Shown here: positions 1 through 9,120 of the stretch, one piece after another | Position numbering within the stretch: the first letter of the stretch is position 1 | How the letters are laid out: every line of letters begins with the position of its first letter | Assembly (NCBI GenBank): GCA_032433765.1 | Contig: JAVIAB010000073.1 | Location: 57,990,565-58,054,564 of the forward strand | Direction of reading: 5' to 3' | Source of the DNA: Megaustenia siamemsis | Lineage: Eukaryota > Mollusca > Gastropoda > Stylommatophora > Ariophantidae | DNA: 64,000 bases | Position numbers and translations under genes: made by a program | The notes under the pieces: model-generated | Seen by the model: the letters and a program-made list of their open reading frames with translations, nothing else | What the model was told of the DNA's origin: nothing | Database searches by the model: none

Positions 1-6
1 GTATCA

Positions 7-8
<2 letters not shown>

Positions 9-54
<46 letters not shown>
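9..54. repeat. (TA)n microsatellite
   Basis: Uninterrupted alternating TA run next to the 5'-truncated LINE that follows. Several elements in this window sit beside TA runs. Confidence 0.95.
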
Positions 55-55
<1 letters not shown>

Positions 56-92
56 TTAACGGAGACCTCGTTTATACAGTTTATATCACTTT

Positions 93-765
93 TAGATAAA
101 TTTTTACAACGAGTTAAATGAGGCACTTCATAAATGTAAACCACATGAAAACACCATAGTTCTAGGGGATTTTAACGCAAAAGTAGGACAGGAAAGAGTT
201 GAGGAAGTAGTTGGTCATTTTGGCTTAGGCAAGAGGAATGAAAGAGGTGAGAAACTTATTGACTGGGCAAGAACACACAACAAGATGATAGGAAACACCT
301 GGTTTAAGCAACATCCAAGACGTCTGTGGACATGGAAAAGCCCAGGGGACAACGCACGTAATCAAATTGACTATATAATGATAAGCAATAGATTTAGAAA
401 CAGTCTGGTGTGTGTGAAAACTAGACCATGGGCAGATTGCAATAGTGATCATGTACCAGTTGTGGGAAAGCTTAGAGTAAAATTAAAAACAACAAAACGA
501 GTCTCAGTTAACATCAAGTTAAATTTAGATTTACTAAAATCAGACAAGAAGCTGCAAGACAAATATAAAATCACAATTCAGAACCGGTACAATGCAATAG
601 AGAAGATACAAAGCATTGATGAACAGTGGGAAATGCTAAAAGAGTCAATGCAACAAACATGAAAAGAGTTCATACCACCAGTGAGGACAAATTCAAGAAA
701 GAAATGGATGACAGATGACATTTTGCAGCTAATGGAAACAAGAAGAAGAAATAAAGAAAATAAAG
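93..765 (+). pseudogene. AP-endonuclease domain remnant of LINE-A
   Basis: In one frame the stretch encodes LGDFNAKVG (about 160-190), QIDYIM (about 364-380) and NSDHVPV (about 440-462). These correspond to the GDFN, D-Y and SDH motifs of exonuclease/endonuclease/phosphatase-fold endonucleases that nick target DNA in LINE insertion. The N-terminal motifs (the N and E metal ligands) are absent, so this is half a domain. An in-frame TGA at 660-662 interrupts it, and reading resumes in the same frame with KEFIPPV. A frame change near 766 leads into the linker before the RT. Confidence 0.85.
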
Positions 766-1975
766 ATGAGTGAGTATAAGAGATTAAATAAAGAAATTGA
801 AGTAAAATGCAATGAAGCAAAAGAAGCATGGCTAAAAGAGAGATGCAAAGAGATTGAAATGCAACAAAAAGGAGATGCTAAAGCTATATACAAACACATT
901 GAGGAATTAACAGGAAGAAAAATGCAATCAAAAACTGGATGTCTAAGATCAAAGGAAGGAGAACTATTGATTGATCAAGAAAACATAAGGGAACGATGGA
1001 CATAATATATTAAAGATCTTTATAATGGTGAACGAACGGAAGTAAATATTAAGGATAATGGAGAAGGACCAGAAATACTCAGAGAAGAAATGGAAGATGC
1101 CTTGCGCAATATGAAAGCAGGCAAAGCTCCTGGACCAGATAATATAACTAAAGAAGAGATTGAAGCCATGGGTGATTTTGGAATAGAATTAATAACAAAA
1201 ATATTGAATGATATCTACAACAGCGGATATATACCAGGCGACATGCTCAAATCAATATTCATAGCCCTACCAAAGAAATCGGGTGCAATTGAATGCGATG
1301 ATCATCGCACAATAAGCCTTATGAGTCATATGACTAAGATATTACTAAGAATCATCATGCGAAGAGTGCGAAACAAAATCAGTCCAGAAATTAGCGATGA
1401 ACAGTGTGGTTTTGTTAGAGATAAAGGAACAAGCAATGCCATTTATATCATAAGATCTTTAGTAGAAAGAGCCATAGAGGTGAAAACAGATCTATACCTA
1501 TGTTTCATAGATTACACCACGGTATTTGACAAAGTAAAGCACCAAGAAATAATCACAATTTTATAAGCATAAACGTAGACAGCAAAGATCTAAGAATAGT
1601 AAAGAACATCTTCTGGCAACAAACAGCGGCCATAAGAACTGGAAACAAATTGGGAATGTTTCAACAAACAAAACTGTGTTAGACAAGGTTGTGTGCTGTC
1701 ACCAGATTTGTTTAATATTTATAGTGAGATTATTTTAAGATCCATAAGGGGCATGCCTGGAATAACAATTGGAGGTCATAATATAATTAATCTAAGGTAT
1801 GCTGATGATACAATCTTAATCGCTAAGAGTGAAAATGAGTTACAAGAAATGTTGGACATTATAGTGAAAGAAAGCAAAAATAAAGGACTCAGCCTTAATA
1901 GCAAAAAGACAGAGGTAATGGTAACAACACAGAAAAAGACATCACCTCAGTGCAAAATAAAGACAAGTGGAACAA
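766..1975 (+). pseudogene. Reverse transcriptase remnant of LINE-A
   Basis: The RT reads KAGKAPGPDNI (about 1117-1145), then LPKKSGAIECDDHRTISL, then CFIDYTTVFDKV (motif A, about 1500-1530), VRQGCVLSPDLFN (motif B, about 1680-1715, across a frame change) and LRYADDTILIA (motif C, about 1790-1822). Motif A has the catalytic Asp but TT where most relatives have KA. Lesions are a TAA at 1003-1005, a stop at about 1564 and at least two frame changes between 1566 and 1693. The thumb and C-terminal domain are missing after about 1975. Confidence 0.85.
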
Positions 1976-2049
1976 TATTCTTTGTAGTACCGGAGAGTAA
2001 AGGCCGCTTTCCAGTGCAATCATCACAAGGTCTGAGATTACATTTCAAC

Positions 2050-2122
2050 TAAATGCTCAACAATTTTAGCTGCACCATGTATTCTCAATATTCTTATGTA
2101 AAACCATACTTCTATGGGCAAC
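2050..2122 (-). mobile_element. Short inverted LINE-A 3' fragment
   Basis: The minus strand resembles the segment encoding EMWFYRRMLRIPWTAK in other LINE-A copies, with substitutions (EVWFYIRILRI). It lies in inverted orientation to the LINE-A copy just upstream, suggesting twin-priming inversion or independent insertion. Confidence 0.6.
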
Positions 2123-2158
2123 AACAATTTTATTGGGGTTTTCTCTCTTTCTACAATT

Positions 2159-2192
2159 ACACACACACACACACACACACGCACGCACGCAT
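2159..2192. repeat. (AC)n microsatellite
   Basis: AC repeats grading into GCAC repeats between two LINE-A fragments. Confidence 0.9.
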
Positions 2193-2238
2193 GTACACAC
2201 TCACATACATATATAACGTGGAGAATGAAGCGGTGCAG

Positions 2239-2812
2239 ATCATCATCATCATAATCAAGTACCATGCCTGCTGGCGTAGGTGATCATGTCTCTCTACAAC
2301 TTTCGATCTCGACAGTTATTTATCATTTATGTTGTTGACCTTCTGCCAAGCCATTCTCTTAAGCTGTCTGGTATCTTTTCTCTTTGCTTCCCTCTATCTC
2401 TTTGTCCCTCAATTTTCCCAGTTGTTACAATATGTTGGAGCTGTTCTCTTCTCATTACTCTCTTTTTGCTTTGGCCTCTTTCAGAATGTTTTCATTACTC
2501 TTCTTAGCTGTCCATGGTATTCTCAACATTTTTCTGTAAAACCACATTTCAACAGCTTCCAGTGATTTTCTTGTCTGTTGTACCATTATCCATGATTCAC
2601 ATTCAAATGTTAAGACTGGCTCTACATAATATTTAAGAACTCTTGTTCTTGTTTCTATTGTCAAAAATGGATTACACAGTATCTTCCTCATTTTTTGAAA
2701 AGTTTCTATTGCCTGGCCTATTCTGCATCTCACCTCTGTTGTACATCTACCATCAGAGGTTAACACTTTCCCCATATATTTAAATTCATATATCTGTTTT
2801 AATATTGTATTG
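2239..2812 (-). mobile_element. LINE-A 3' end with (GAT)n tail
   Basis: The minus strand encodes the RT C-terminal region: SDGRCTTEVRCRIGQAIETF, VEPVLTFECESWIM, EMWFYRKMLRIPWTAKKSN. It then degenerates through a 3' region ending in a (GAT)n tail at the left edge, seen here as an ATC run at 2239-2254. The insertion is 5' truncated near 2812. The same 3' end recurs at 12.3, 21.0, 40.5, 41.8, 56.2 and 62.2 kb. Confidence 0.85.
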
Positions 2813-3376
2813 TATTATTTAATTTTCAGGTGCAGATAAACCAATTGCGGGATAATATTGAAAACAAGTTTATAACAACTTCAACTAGCGACGAGTTACC
2901 TGACCGAAGAGAGAGAATTCAAAGTTGTTCACCTCAATCTACACTCGAAGAGAAATAAGAGATAATAACATCAGGAGGGAAAAATGCATCATTTCAAGGC
3001 CATCATTTTCTTATTTTTAGCTTCAAGAGAAAGTCAACCATATATAAGCCTTCAAATTAAATTATTAAGACATGTTACGTAAGCGTATCAGTGAATGCGA
3101 TAGAGTGCCAGTCTATTTACATATAACCAAAATAAAAGACTCAGTTTGCCTCAATCCGCTGCGTTTCCAATTCTATTTGCTCTCACTACTCTATCTACAC
3201 AACGATTCTAGAAGCAGACATCTCGCCAAGATATCAACTAGTATCAGTCACTTCACAAAAGTAGATCTCCCGTCTAGAAACTGTTTATTCTTCAGCTCAG
3301 TCCTGCCTCGTATTCGATGAATATAATTATCATAGGAAGAAATTATGTCCTAGATTAGAAGCTTTGAAAATCAAGC
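2813..3376. other. Unassigned sequence
   Basis: AT-rich single-copy-looking DNA. The only open frame of note (3072-3320) has no recognisable motif. I see no gene, tRNA or repeat. Confidence 0.5.
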
Positions 3377-3856
3377 ACTTCTTCTTCTTTCCTTCCTCAT
3401 TTGGCATTCAGCATCGAGGGGAGATATAATTTGTGGTCATTTGCTCTTCTGTTCGCCTCTGCTGCTGTTATGTTTCCTAGTGTTTATAATATTCCGTCAG
3501 TCCATCTTTTTCGTGGACGACTATTGGGTCTGGTGTTCTGGCAACATTTATTGAGGGCTCGTTGTGTTGCGTTTTGATCTTTCTGCCTTGTCACGTGGCC
3601 AAACCATGTGATCTGTTGTTTCTTTATTCTATGGCGGGGTTAATTCTTAGCTTTTTCTGTTCTTCATTTCTGATCTTATCTCTCAGGCTGCCATTCGTCA
3701 AGACACTTCTTCTCAGAAGAGGTTATTTATCTTATTGTTCTTGCATCTTGGGTCCAAGAGTGGCATTGGTAGCACAACGTTAGAATGAAGATTGTATTGT
3801 AGAGTGCCCGTTTTGCCTATAGAGTTATTTCCTTGTTGGACAATAGTGGTGATGAA
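3377..3856 (-). mobile_element. LINE-B 3' end with (GAA)n tail
   Basis: The left edge is the reverse complement of a GAAGAAGAA tail. The body matches, in reverse complement, the 3' half of the LINE-B copy at 13.5-14.5 kb, including the segments that read KRFGHVTRQ and RPKGRPRKRWIDGILE there. It ends near the point matching the ACCACTATTGTCC segment of that copy. It is 5' truncated and its frame is broken. Confidence 0.8.
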
Positions 3857-3984
3857 GCACTTTGTGTGTACAATTGTTTATTTGCTTAGAGATGAGCAAC
3901 AATATCAAATATCGCATGAATGAAGCTGTTGAAAGTATGATGAATGAACATATAATGATATCTAGCAGCTAAATCTGTAGATAT

Positions 3985-4437
3985 ATGGCCCTTTTCGTCT
4001 TGTCAGACGGTCTAGTGGAGGCTATTGCGTATTTTTTTGAGGTATTGTTTTTGCCGAACAGCTTCTCTCGTGGCTAATTCTACCAATGTTTGACAAACAC
4101 ACGCGGTCACATAATGAACAGGTCAGGCTCGCTGGTCCACAGGGTTTACCATCCTTTTTCATGAGTCTCTTCTCTTCTAAGTCCTGTCTTAGAACAGTCT
4201 CAAATGTTGTTATACCGTTCCTTATACGTGCTCTCCATGATGTGCGATCACTTGCCAGATGTTGCCAGTCGTTTTCACAGATGGAGAAGTCTTTCAGAGA
4301 TGATTTGCAGATATCTCTATATCGTAGTTTAGGTCTGCCGATTTGTCTTTTTCCGTGTTTTAGCTCGCCATATAGTATTTGCCTAGGAATGCGTTTTTCT
4401 TCCATCCGTTGGAAATCTGTAGAGGTACAAGACAAAC
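3985..4437 (-). mobile_element. LINE-G 3' end
   Basis: C-terminal piece of another LINE family. Related pieces are at 10.8 kb and 14.57-15.26 kb on the plus strand. The coding part is described in the overlapping entry. Upstream RT is missing, so the insertion is strongly 5' truncated. Confidence 0.75.
4022..4435 (-). pseudogene. LINE-G ORF2 C-terminus with Cys/His motif
   Basis: An open stretch of about 137 codons reads RIPRQILYGELKHGKRQIG, a DICKSSLKDFSICENDWQ segment, then CSLCDRV..ISHERSC. The last part is a C-x2-C...H...C zinc-binding motif near the stop, found at the C-terminus of many LINE ORF2 proteins and thought to bind nucleic acid. There is no in-frame stop, but there is no RT or start either, so this is a fragment rather than a gene. 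Confidence 0.75.
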
Positions 4438-4589
4438 TATGACGTTATTATATTAATGTAAACTATTTCTGTATCCCTATTTCTTATCCAAAAAACTAAT
4501 TGTTTTTATTCAACAAATTGAAACAGCAACAAAGTGCGCTGACATTTCTGTCGGCATAAAAAAAAAATAAAATCCCCTTGCTGAGTTTT

Positions 4590-4812
4590 GTAAAGGTTAC
4601 TTCTGCTCATTACCACAGCTATTTCATTTGTTCTTGTCACTTCTGTTCATTTCCACAGCTATTTCATTTATTCTTGTCACTTCTGTTCATTTCCACAGCT
4701 CTTTCATTTGTTCTTGTCACTTCTGTTCATTTCCACAGCTATTTCATTTGTTCTTGTCACTTCTGTTCATTACTACAGTTTTTTTCATTCTTTCTTGTCA
4801 CTTCTGCTCATT
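4590..4812. repeat. 40-bp minisatellite, first block
   Basis: About five and a half tandem copies of a 40-bp unit that includes TTCTTGTCACTTCTGTTCAT and TCCACAGCTATTTC. The array resumes at 5128-5210 after an inserted LINE-C copy. Frames are open by chance and I do not regard them as coding. Confidence 0.9.
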
Positions 4813-5117
4813 CATCATCCTTGACTGTCATCTCCGCATCGAAGGTTGGCTACCACGGAGCACCATTCCACTCTGTTTCTTACTTTAATAGTGAAGCTTG
4901 TTATAGGCTGCCTTGTCCCTCTTTTGATGTTATTCGTCCATGTTAGTTTTGGTCTTCCTGTGCCTCCTTCACCTTGAAATTTCCCTTCCAAGATTACTTT
5001 TAGTAGGCTGCTGTGTCTTTTAAAATGCCCCAACAACCTCATTTGTCTTGTTTGAATTGTGTTTAGTAGTTTTCTTTTCATTTTTAATTGTTTAAAGACT
5101 TCATCGTTTGTTTTCTT
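4812..5117 (-). mobile_element. LINE-C 3' end inserted in a minisatellite, with target-site duplication
   Basis: The minus strand encodes LLGHFKRHSSLLKVILEGKF and GRPKLTWTNNIKR, matching the C-terminus of the LINE-C RT at 53-54 kb. The left edge has the ATC-type tail. TTCTGCTCAT occurs at 4802-4811 and again at 5118-5127, flanking the insert: a 10-bp target-site duplication. It is 5' truncated. Confidence 0.85.
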
Positions 5118-5127
5118 TTCTGCTCAT

Positions 5128-5210
5128 ACAATTCTGGTCATTACCGCAGCTATTTCATTCTTTCTTGTCACTTCTGCTCATTATCACAGCTTTTTCATTC
5201 GTTATTGCTA
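5128..5210. repeat. 40-bp minisatellite, second block
   Basis: Continuation of the array at 4590-4812 (GCAGCTATTTCATTCTTTC and TTCTGCTCATTATCACAGC), split by the LINE-C insertion. Confidence 0.85.
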
Positions 5211-5530
5211 ATACTTTAACTAGAATATAACTATTTTTTTTAGTGTTACATTTTAAAATTATGTCTCGCGATTCAAACCGCCATCTCGATTTCTAATCTT
5301 TATTTCACCCCCTCCAACCCAACCCACCTATTTCCTTATCCTTCATGTAATTCACGTGTATATTCCTGAGTGATTTATGTTGTCTATTTAAAAAACAAAA
5401 AACATCAGAACTATTTAAAAAATAATATAATAAAAACCAACATCACTTTTTTTTCCACTCAGTGATTTATATTTCTTCCTTCACTCCTATGAAGAAGAGG
5501 CAGATTTGTTTGTTTAAATCGTTTCATCAT
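5211..5530. other. Unassigned sequence
   Basis: AT-rich with homopolymer stretches. No gene or repeat recognised. Confidence 0.5.
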
Positions 5531-5602
5531 CGTGGATGCCCTGGGCTTTGCCTTTATTTTAGCTAGGTTGGGGGGAAGGGAGGGGGATGGGTCTGCCTTC
5601 AT

Positions 5603-7648
5603 TCACCCTCTCTTTCTCTCTATGATGGAAATTTGTTTTTCAAGTATATGTTTAAGAAAATTTTCTGGTTTAAACGTTTGTCCTCTGAATTTCGTTTCAT
5701 TGCGACAGACCCATACTAGGTGTCTAAAATAAGAAAGTAGAGAAACTAAAATGTTGTGGTGTTCTGGTGTCGTGTTTGGTATCGTGTTTAGCATTATCGC
5801 TCTGTGTATGTCTACTTTGTGTTTGGTATATGTTTGCAGTGTGTCATGTAGTGCGTGTGATGGTTGGGCATCTATAGTATTTGTGTTCTTCGTTTGCTTG
5901 TGTGTTTGTGTTGCACATTTGGCATTTGTCACCTTGTTCATGTGGTGTCGTATTAAATAGAAGTCTATATGCGACTTCTCTTTCCTTTGGAGTGACTACT
6001 GGGTTGTGCAGGTTCTGGAACGTGCCGCTGTAATTTTGAATGTTGCGTGTGTAGCCCCATTTGATCCTTCGTTGTAGTGGTGGGGCTTGTTGTTGTATTA
6101 ATTGTTGGTATATGTATTTTGTTGTCTGGTACATAGGTGTTCGTTTCCTTGTATGGCTTGTATGCACGACTTGTAGAAAGCAGGCATGGTTCCGTAATGG
6201 TGTGGGCTTGCGTTGTTGAGTGTGCCTGATGAGCCTGAGTCCCATGTAGTAATGGGCGAAACGGCGGCTGTGTGGCCGTTGAACGATGCGTCCCACATGG
6301 CCGATTCTGAAGGATTTTATTTTGGAGTTGATGTCTTGAAGAGCGATTCCTCCGTCGTATTTCCTTTGGATCAGTGTTTCGTGCTTTACAATGTGGATGA
6401 CGTTTGGAAAGATGAACTTGTTGATGCGCTTGTTGATTTTGTGGGTAATGTGACGAGGTGGGTCGAGAACTGTGACCGTGTAGAGTAGCTTGGGCATGAT
6501 GATATTGTTGACGATGATGCTTCTGCCGAAGATAGTTGATGTTTTGTGTTGATATCTCAGCAGGGTGTCGGTGATTGTTGTGGTTAGAACCTGCCATGTG
6601 GGTTTGCTTATCTTGGGGTTGCACAGGAAGGTGATGCCGTACACCGTCATGACGTCGACGGATGCCTGTCCTAAAGAGAATTCCTTTTTGTTCTGCCACC
6701 CGCCGATCCCCATGATGGATGACTTCTTCACGTTGATCTTCGCCCCGCTGCTGTTACCGAAGTCTATGTATGCTTTGATGATGTTTGTTATTGAGCGGTC
6801 GCTTGTGGGGAAGAGGATGGTGTCGTCGGCGTATGCGATGAGCTTCCGTTGTCCTCCTCCTGGTATGAAGGTGCCTCTGATGGATTCGTCTTTTCTTATT
6901 TTTCGAGTAATGGCTCTAAGGCTAGGATGTAGAGCAGCGGAGATAGAGGGCATCCCTGTCTGACGGACCTGGTTAGTGTGAAGGAGTCCGTGAGTGTGTG
7001 ATTGACGAGGACTTTGCTCTCAGGTCTGGAATGCAGTATTTGACTGTTTTGTGTAACGACTGTTTTGTGTGTTGTTTCTTTGCCTTGTGGGTTTTCGTGT
7101 ATGTAGACATCTGTCAGTTCGTGTTCATCTAGTATGTCGTATAGTGCGTCAGGGCGTCTTGTATATGTGCTGTTTGCGCCTCCCTCGACATCGTTTTTTG
7201 ACAGGACGGAGTTGAAATCTCCCCCGAGGATGATCTTCTGTCCCGTGTACTTCCTTATTAACAGCTGTGCGAGGTCGTCGTAGAATTGTGGTTGTTGTTC
7301 TGGTGCTGGTGGTGCGTGGACGTTGACAATCGTGTATCGCTGCTCTGCGTCTTTTATTTCGACGATTGTCGTTCTGCCATCACTGTCCCTTTCTTTGGAA
7401 GTGATTTCCCATTTGTCGGATGTCTGGAGGATGGCTGTTCCTGAACCTACACGTTGGACTGCCAAGCTGAAATAAGAATGCCTTATCCCTAGCTGTGTAG
7501 TAATTTGTGATGCGTGTATGTCTGTGTGTATGTTTGTTTCTTGTATGAGGCCGAAATCTGGCTTGTATCTGTGTATTAAGTGTATGATGTTGTTTAATTT
7601 GAACCTTAGTCCCCTAGTGTTGACGGATATGACAATAATTTCAACCAT
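5603..7648 (-). pseudogene. LINE ORF2: endonuclease fused by deletion to part of a reverse transcriptase
   Basis: ATG at 7648. Residues 1 to about 185 are an AP-endonuclease: SVNTRGLRFK, LIQETNIH (Glu ligand), VNVHAPP, ILGGDFNSVL. The final SDH motif is missing. The frame runs straight into RSVRQGCPLSPLLY (RT motif B), so the fingers and motif A with its catalytic Asp are deleted. A one-base loss in an A5 run near 6898-6906 shifts frame. LIAYADDTILF (motif C, about 6830) and the thumb follow, then a C-terminal CQMC...EEHKYYRC motif (about 5875-5930). A second shift near 5850-5900 leads to the last segment, HLVWVCRNETKFRG. Catalytically dead. Confidence 0.85.
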
Positions 7649-7723
7649 TTTAAATTAGTGAGAAAGGGTCTATAATACATTTTAGAAAAGGAAATGATGT
7701 TTACATATTTAAAAATTAATTAT

Positions 7724-8781
7724 TTACATGGATTTATTTACAATTTTTCTTGGACTTGTTTTGGTTCTTTCTGCCCATGATGGTGATGGCTCATCTTCTG
7801 AGTCGCTGGTATCCATGACCAGCTGGCCGGGTGTGGGCGGTTGGTATGCCAACTCTTCCTCTGTGTCTCGTTGTCTGTGGTCTTGTTCCGTGGCAAGTGT
7901 TCGGTGGTCGTGTTCCGGTAGCTTGATGCTTCGACCGTGGCGAAATTCCGCTGCTGGTTTCTGTCCCACGTGGTCGTTTTTTGCCGACTACCGCTGAAAA
8001 GGGGGTTTCGTCGTTGTCGCTGGAGTGGTATCTGGGCTGGTCTCCAGCGGTTGAGACGGCTGCTGTCTTTCCACGTTCTCTCTTTCCTTGTTTGGTTCTT
8101 CGTCAGTTTTTTTGAACGTATCGATGGTCACGGTGGTGGATTTTCCGATGTTCTGGTGACGTTTCCTGGTAGGGCATTGGTTGTCCCAGTGAGTTTCTGC
8201 CCCACAGTGTGTGCACTTTGTTCTTCTCCCTGGAAGAGTTACCCATACTCTATAGGTGTCTCTCACACTCCCCGTCAGTTGTAAAAAACGTAATATGGTA
8301 TGTCCTTTGTGGGAGTGTATCGATAGCTCCACCAATCATTGGCCAAATTGTCTTTCTTTGCCTCCGCCTCTGGGTCTCCAGTTATCTGTTTTACCAGATC
8401 TGTGGCGCTTTTCGTATTGACGTTTGGGGACATCCATTGAAGGTAGCCCCTAGCCTTTTCTTTTTCTAAGTGTTCAATGGTAATAGTAACATCAGGGTTT
8501 TTCAAAGTGGCGGTTTTCCCTTCTAGCCTTTGGTAGTCTCGTAGGTAAGCTGCTGTCGACAGAGTGAAGTAATATCTGGTGTGGGTAGCAAAGTGGTATA
8601 TGGTCGCCACGCCGTTTGGTCTGACCCCGCATTGTCCCATGAGGGCGGCTTTCATAAAGGCGTGGGTTACTTTATGGGTCTGTCCATGGACTGTCGCCAC
8701 CAACGTGCCTTTCTCATGGATAAGTCCCCGTAGCAGGGCTTCCTCTGCGTCGTAAGCGAAAGTTGGGATGGTTTGAGCCAT
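7724..8781 (-). pseudogene. LINE ORF1 (gag-like) with CCHC zinc knuckle
   Basis: ATG at 8781. The frame runs about 165 codons, is shifted by one base in a T6 run near 8285-8290, then continues to a CTHCGAETHWDNQCP motif (C-x2-C-x4-H-x4-C, about 8200-8245), a typical nucleic-acid-binding zinc knuckle. After KPPFQR there is an in-frame TAG (7988-7990), and the same frame continues through a charged, Pro-rich tail to a stop near 7724. The full frame would be about 350 aa, plausible for an ORF1 RNA-binding protein. Only one indel and one nonsense codon break it. Whether they are real or sequencing errors cannot be told from the sequence. Confidence 0.8.
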
Positions 8782-8790
8782 TTCACAAAT

Positions 8791-9120
8791 ACTGGTTCTT
8801 TGGTTAAAATGGTTGTAAATACAATTTGTAGATTTTTTGTCTGGGTAATGAGATCTGATGTCTAGCCTTCTCGGCTAGCGGCGAAAAACAAGAGGTCATG
8901 TGTGTAACTAATAGTTCAAATGATTAAACCAAAAATGATTGCTGCCAGGGGAAACATTTTGTTAATCAAATCTAGTTACATCGAAGACAAATGTGTCGGA
9001 CAGAACGACACAAAAATCGTGACTTTACCGTAAACAAACGACACATCTCACTACGCCGACGTAAACGGCGGAAGCTAAGAAGCAGAGTCTTACATTACTG
9101 ACGAAATAATTAAAAACAAA
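8791..9120 (-). other. Possible LINE 5' UTR or unassigned sequence
   Basis: Non-coding sequence between ORF1 of the L1/Tx1-like element and the terminal repeat of the next transposon. It may be the LINE 5' UTR; nothing in it proves this. Confidence 0.35.

Larger units (their letters stand above)
93..1975 (+). mobile_element. LINE-A, decayed non-LTR retrotransposon (RTE-like), 5' and 3' truncated
   Basis: Translation shows the C-terminal half of an AP-type endonuclease followed by a reverse transcriptase, the order of a single-ORF non-LTR retrotransposon. The copy lacks the N-terminal half of the endonuclease and stops just after the RT palm, before the usual 3' end seen in other LINE-A copies here. 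Several stops and frame changes make it non-functional. Clade assignment to RTE-like elements rests on resemblance and on the short (GAT)n tails of other copies. A phylogeny of the RT would settle it. Confidence 0.85.
5531..8790 (-). mobile_element. Two-ORF L1/Tx1-like LINE, internally deleted
   Basis: Reading on the minus strand: ORF1 (8781-7724) with a zinc knuckle, a 75-bp spacer, then ORF2 (starting at 7648) with an N-terminal endonuclease, part of the RT and a C-terminal Cys/His motif ending near 5603. This order and the RT motifs resemble L1/Tx1-group elements. GC content is higher than in neighbouring DNA. A large deletion removes the end of the endonuclease and the front of the RT. 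The left boundary is approximate; no clear tail or target-site duplication was found. Confidence 0.85.

Noticed and set aside
4578..4946. A Phe/Ser/Leu-rich membrane-protein-like frame
   Set aside because: It spans the 40-bp minisatellite and a LINE-C fragment read on the wrong strand.
5965..6699. A 244-codon His/Gln-rich minus-strand frame
   Set aside because: It is an alternative frame over the RT of the L1/Tx1-like LINE, whose true frame has the YADD and Cys/His motifs.
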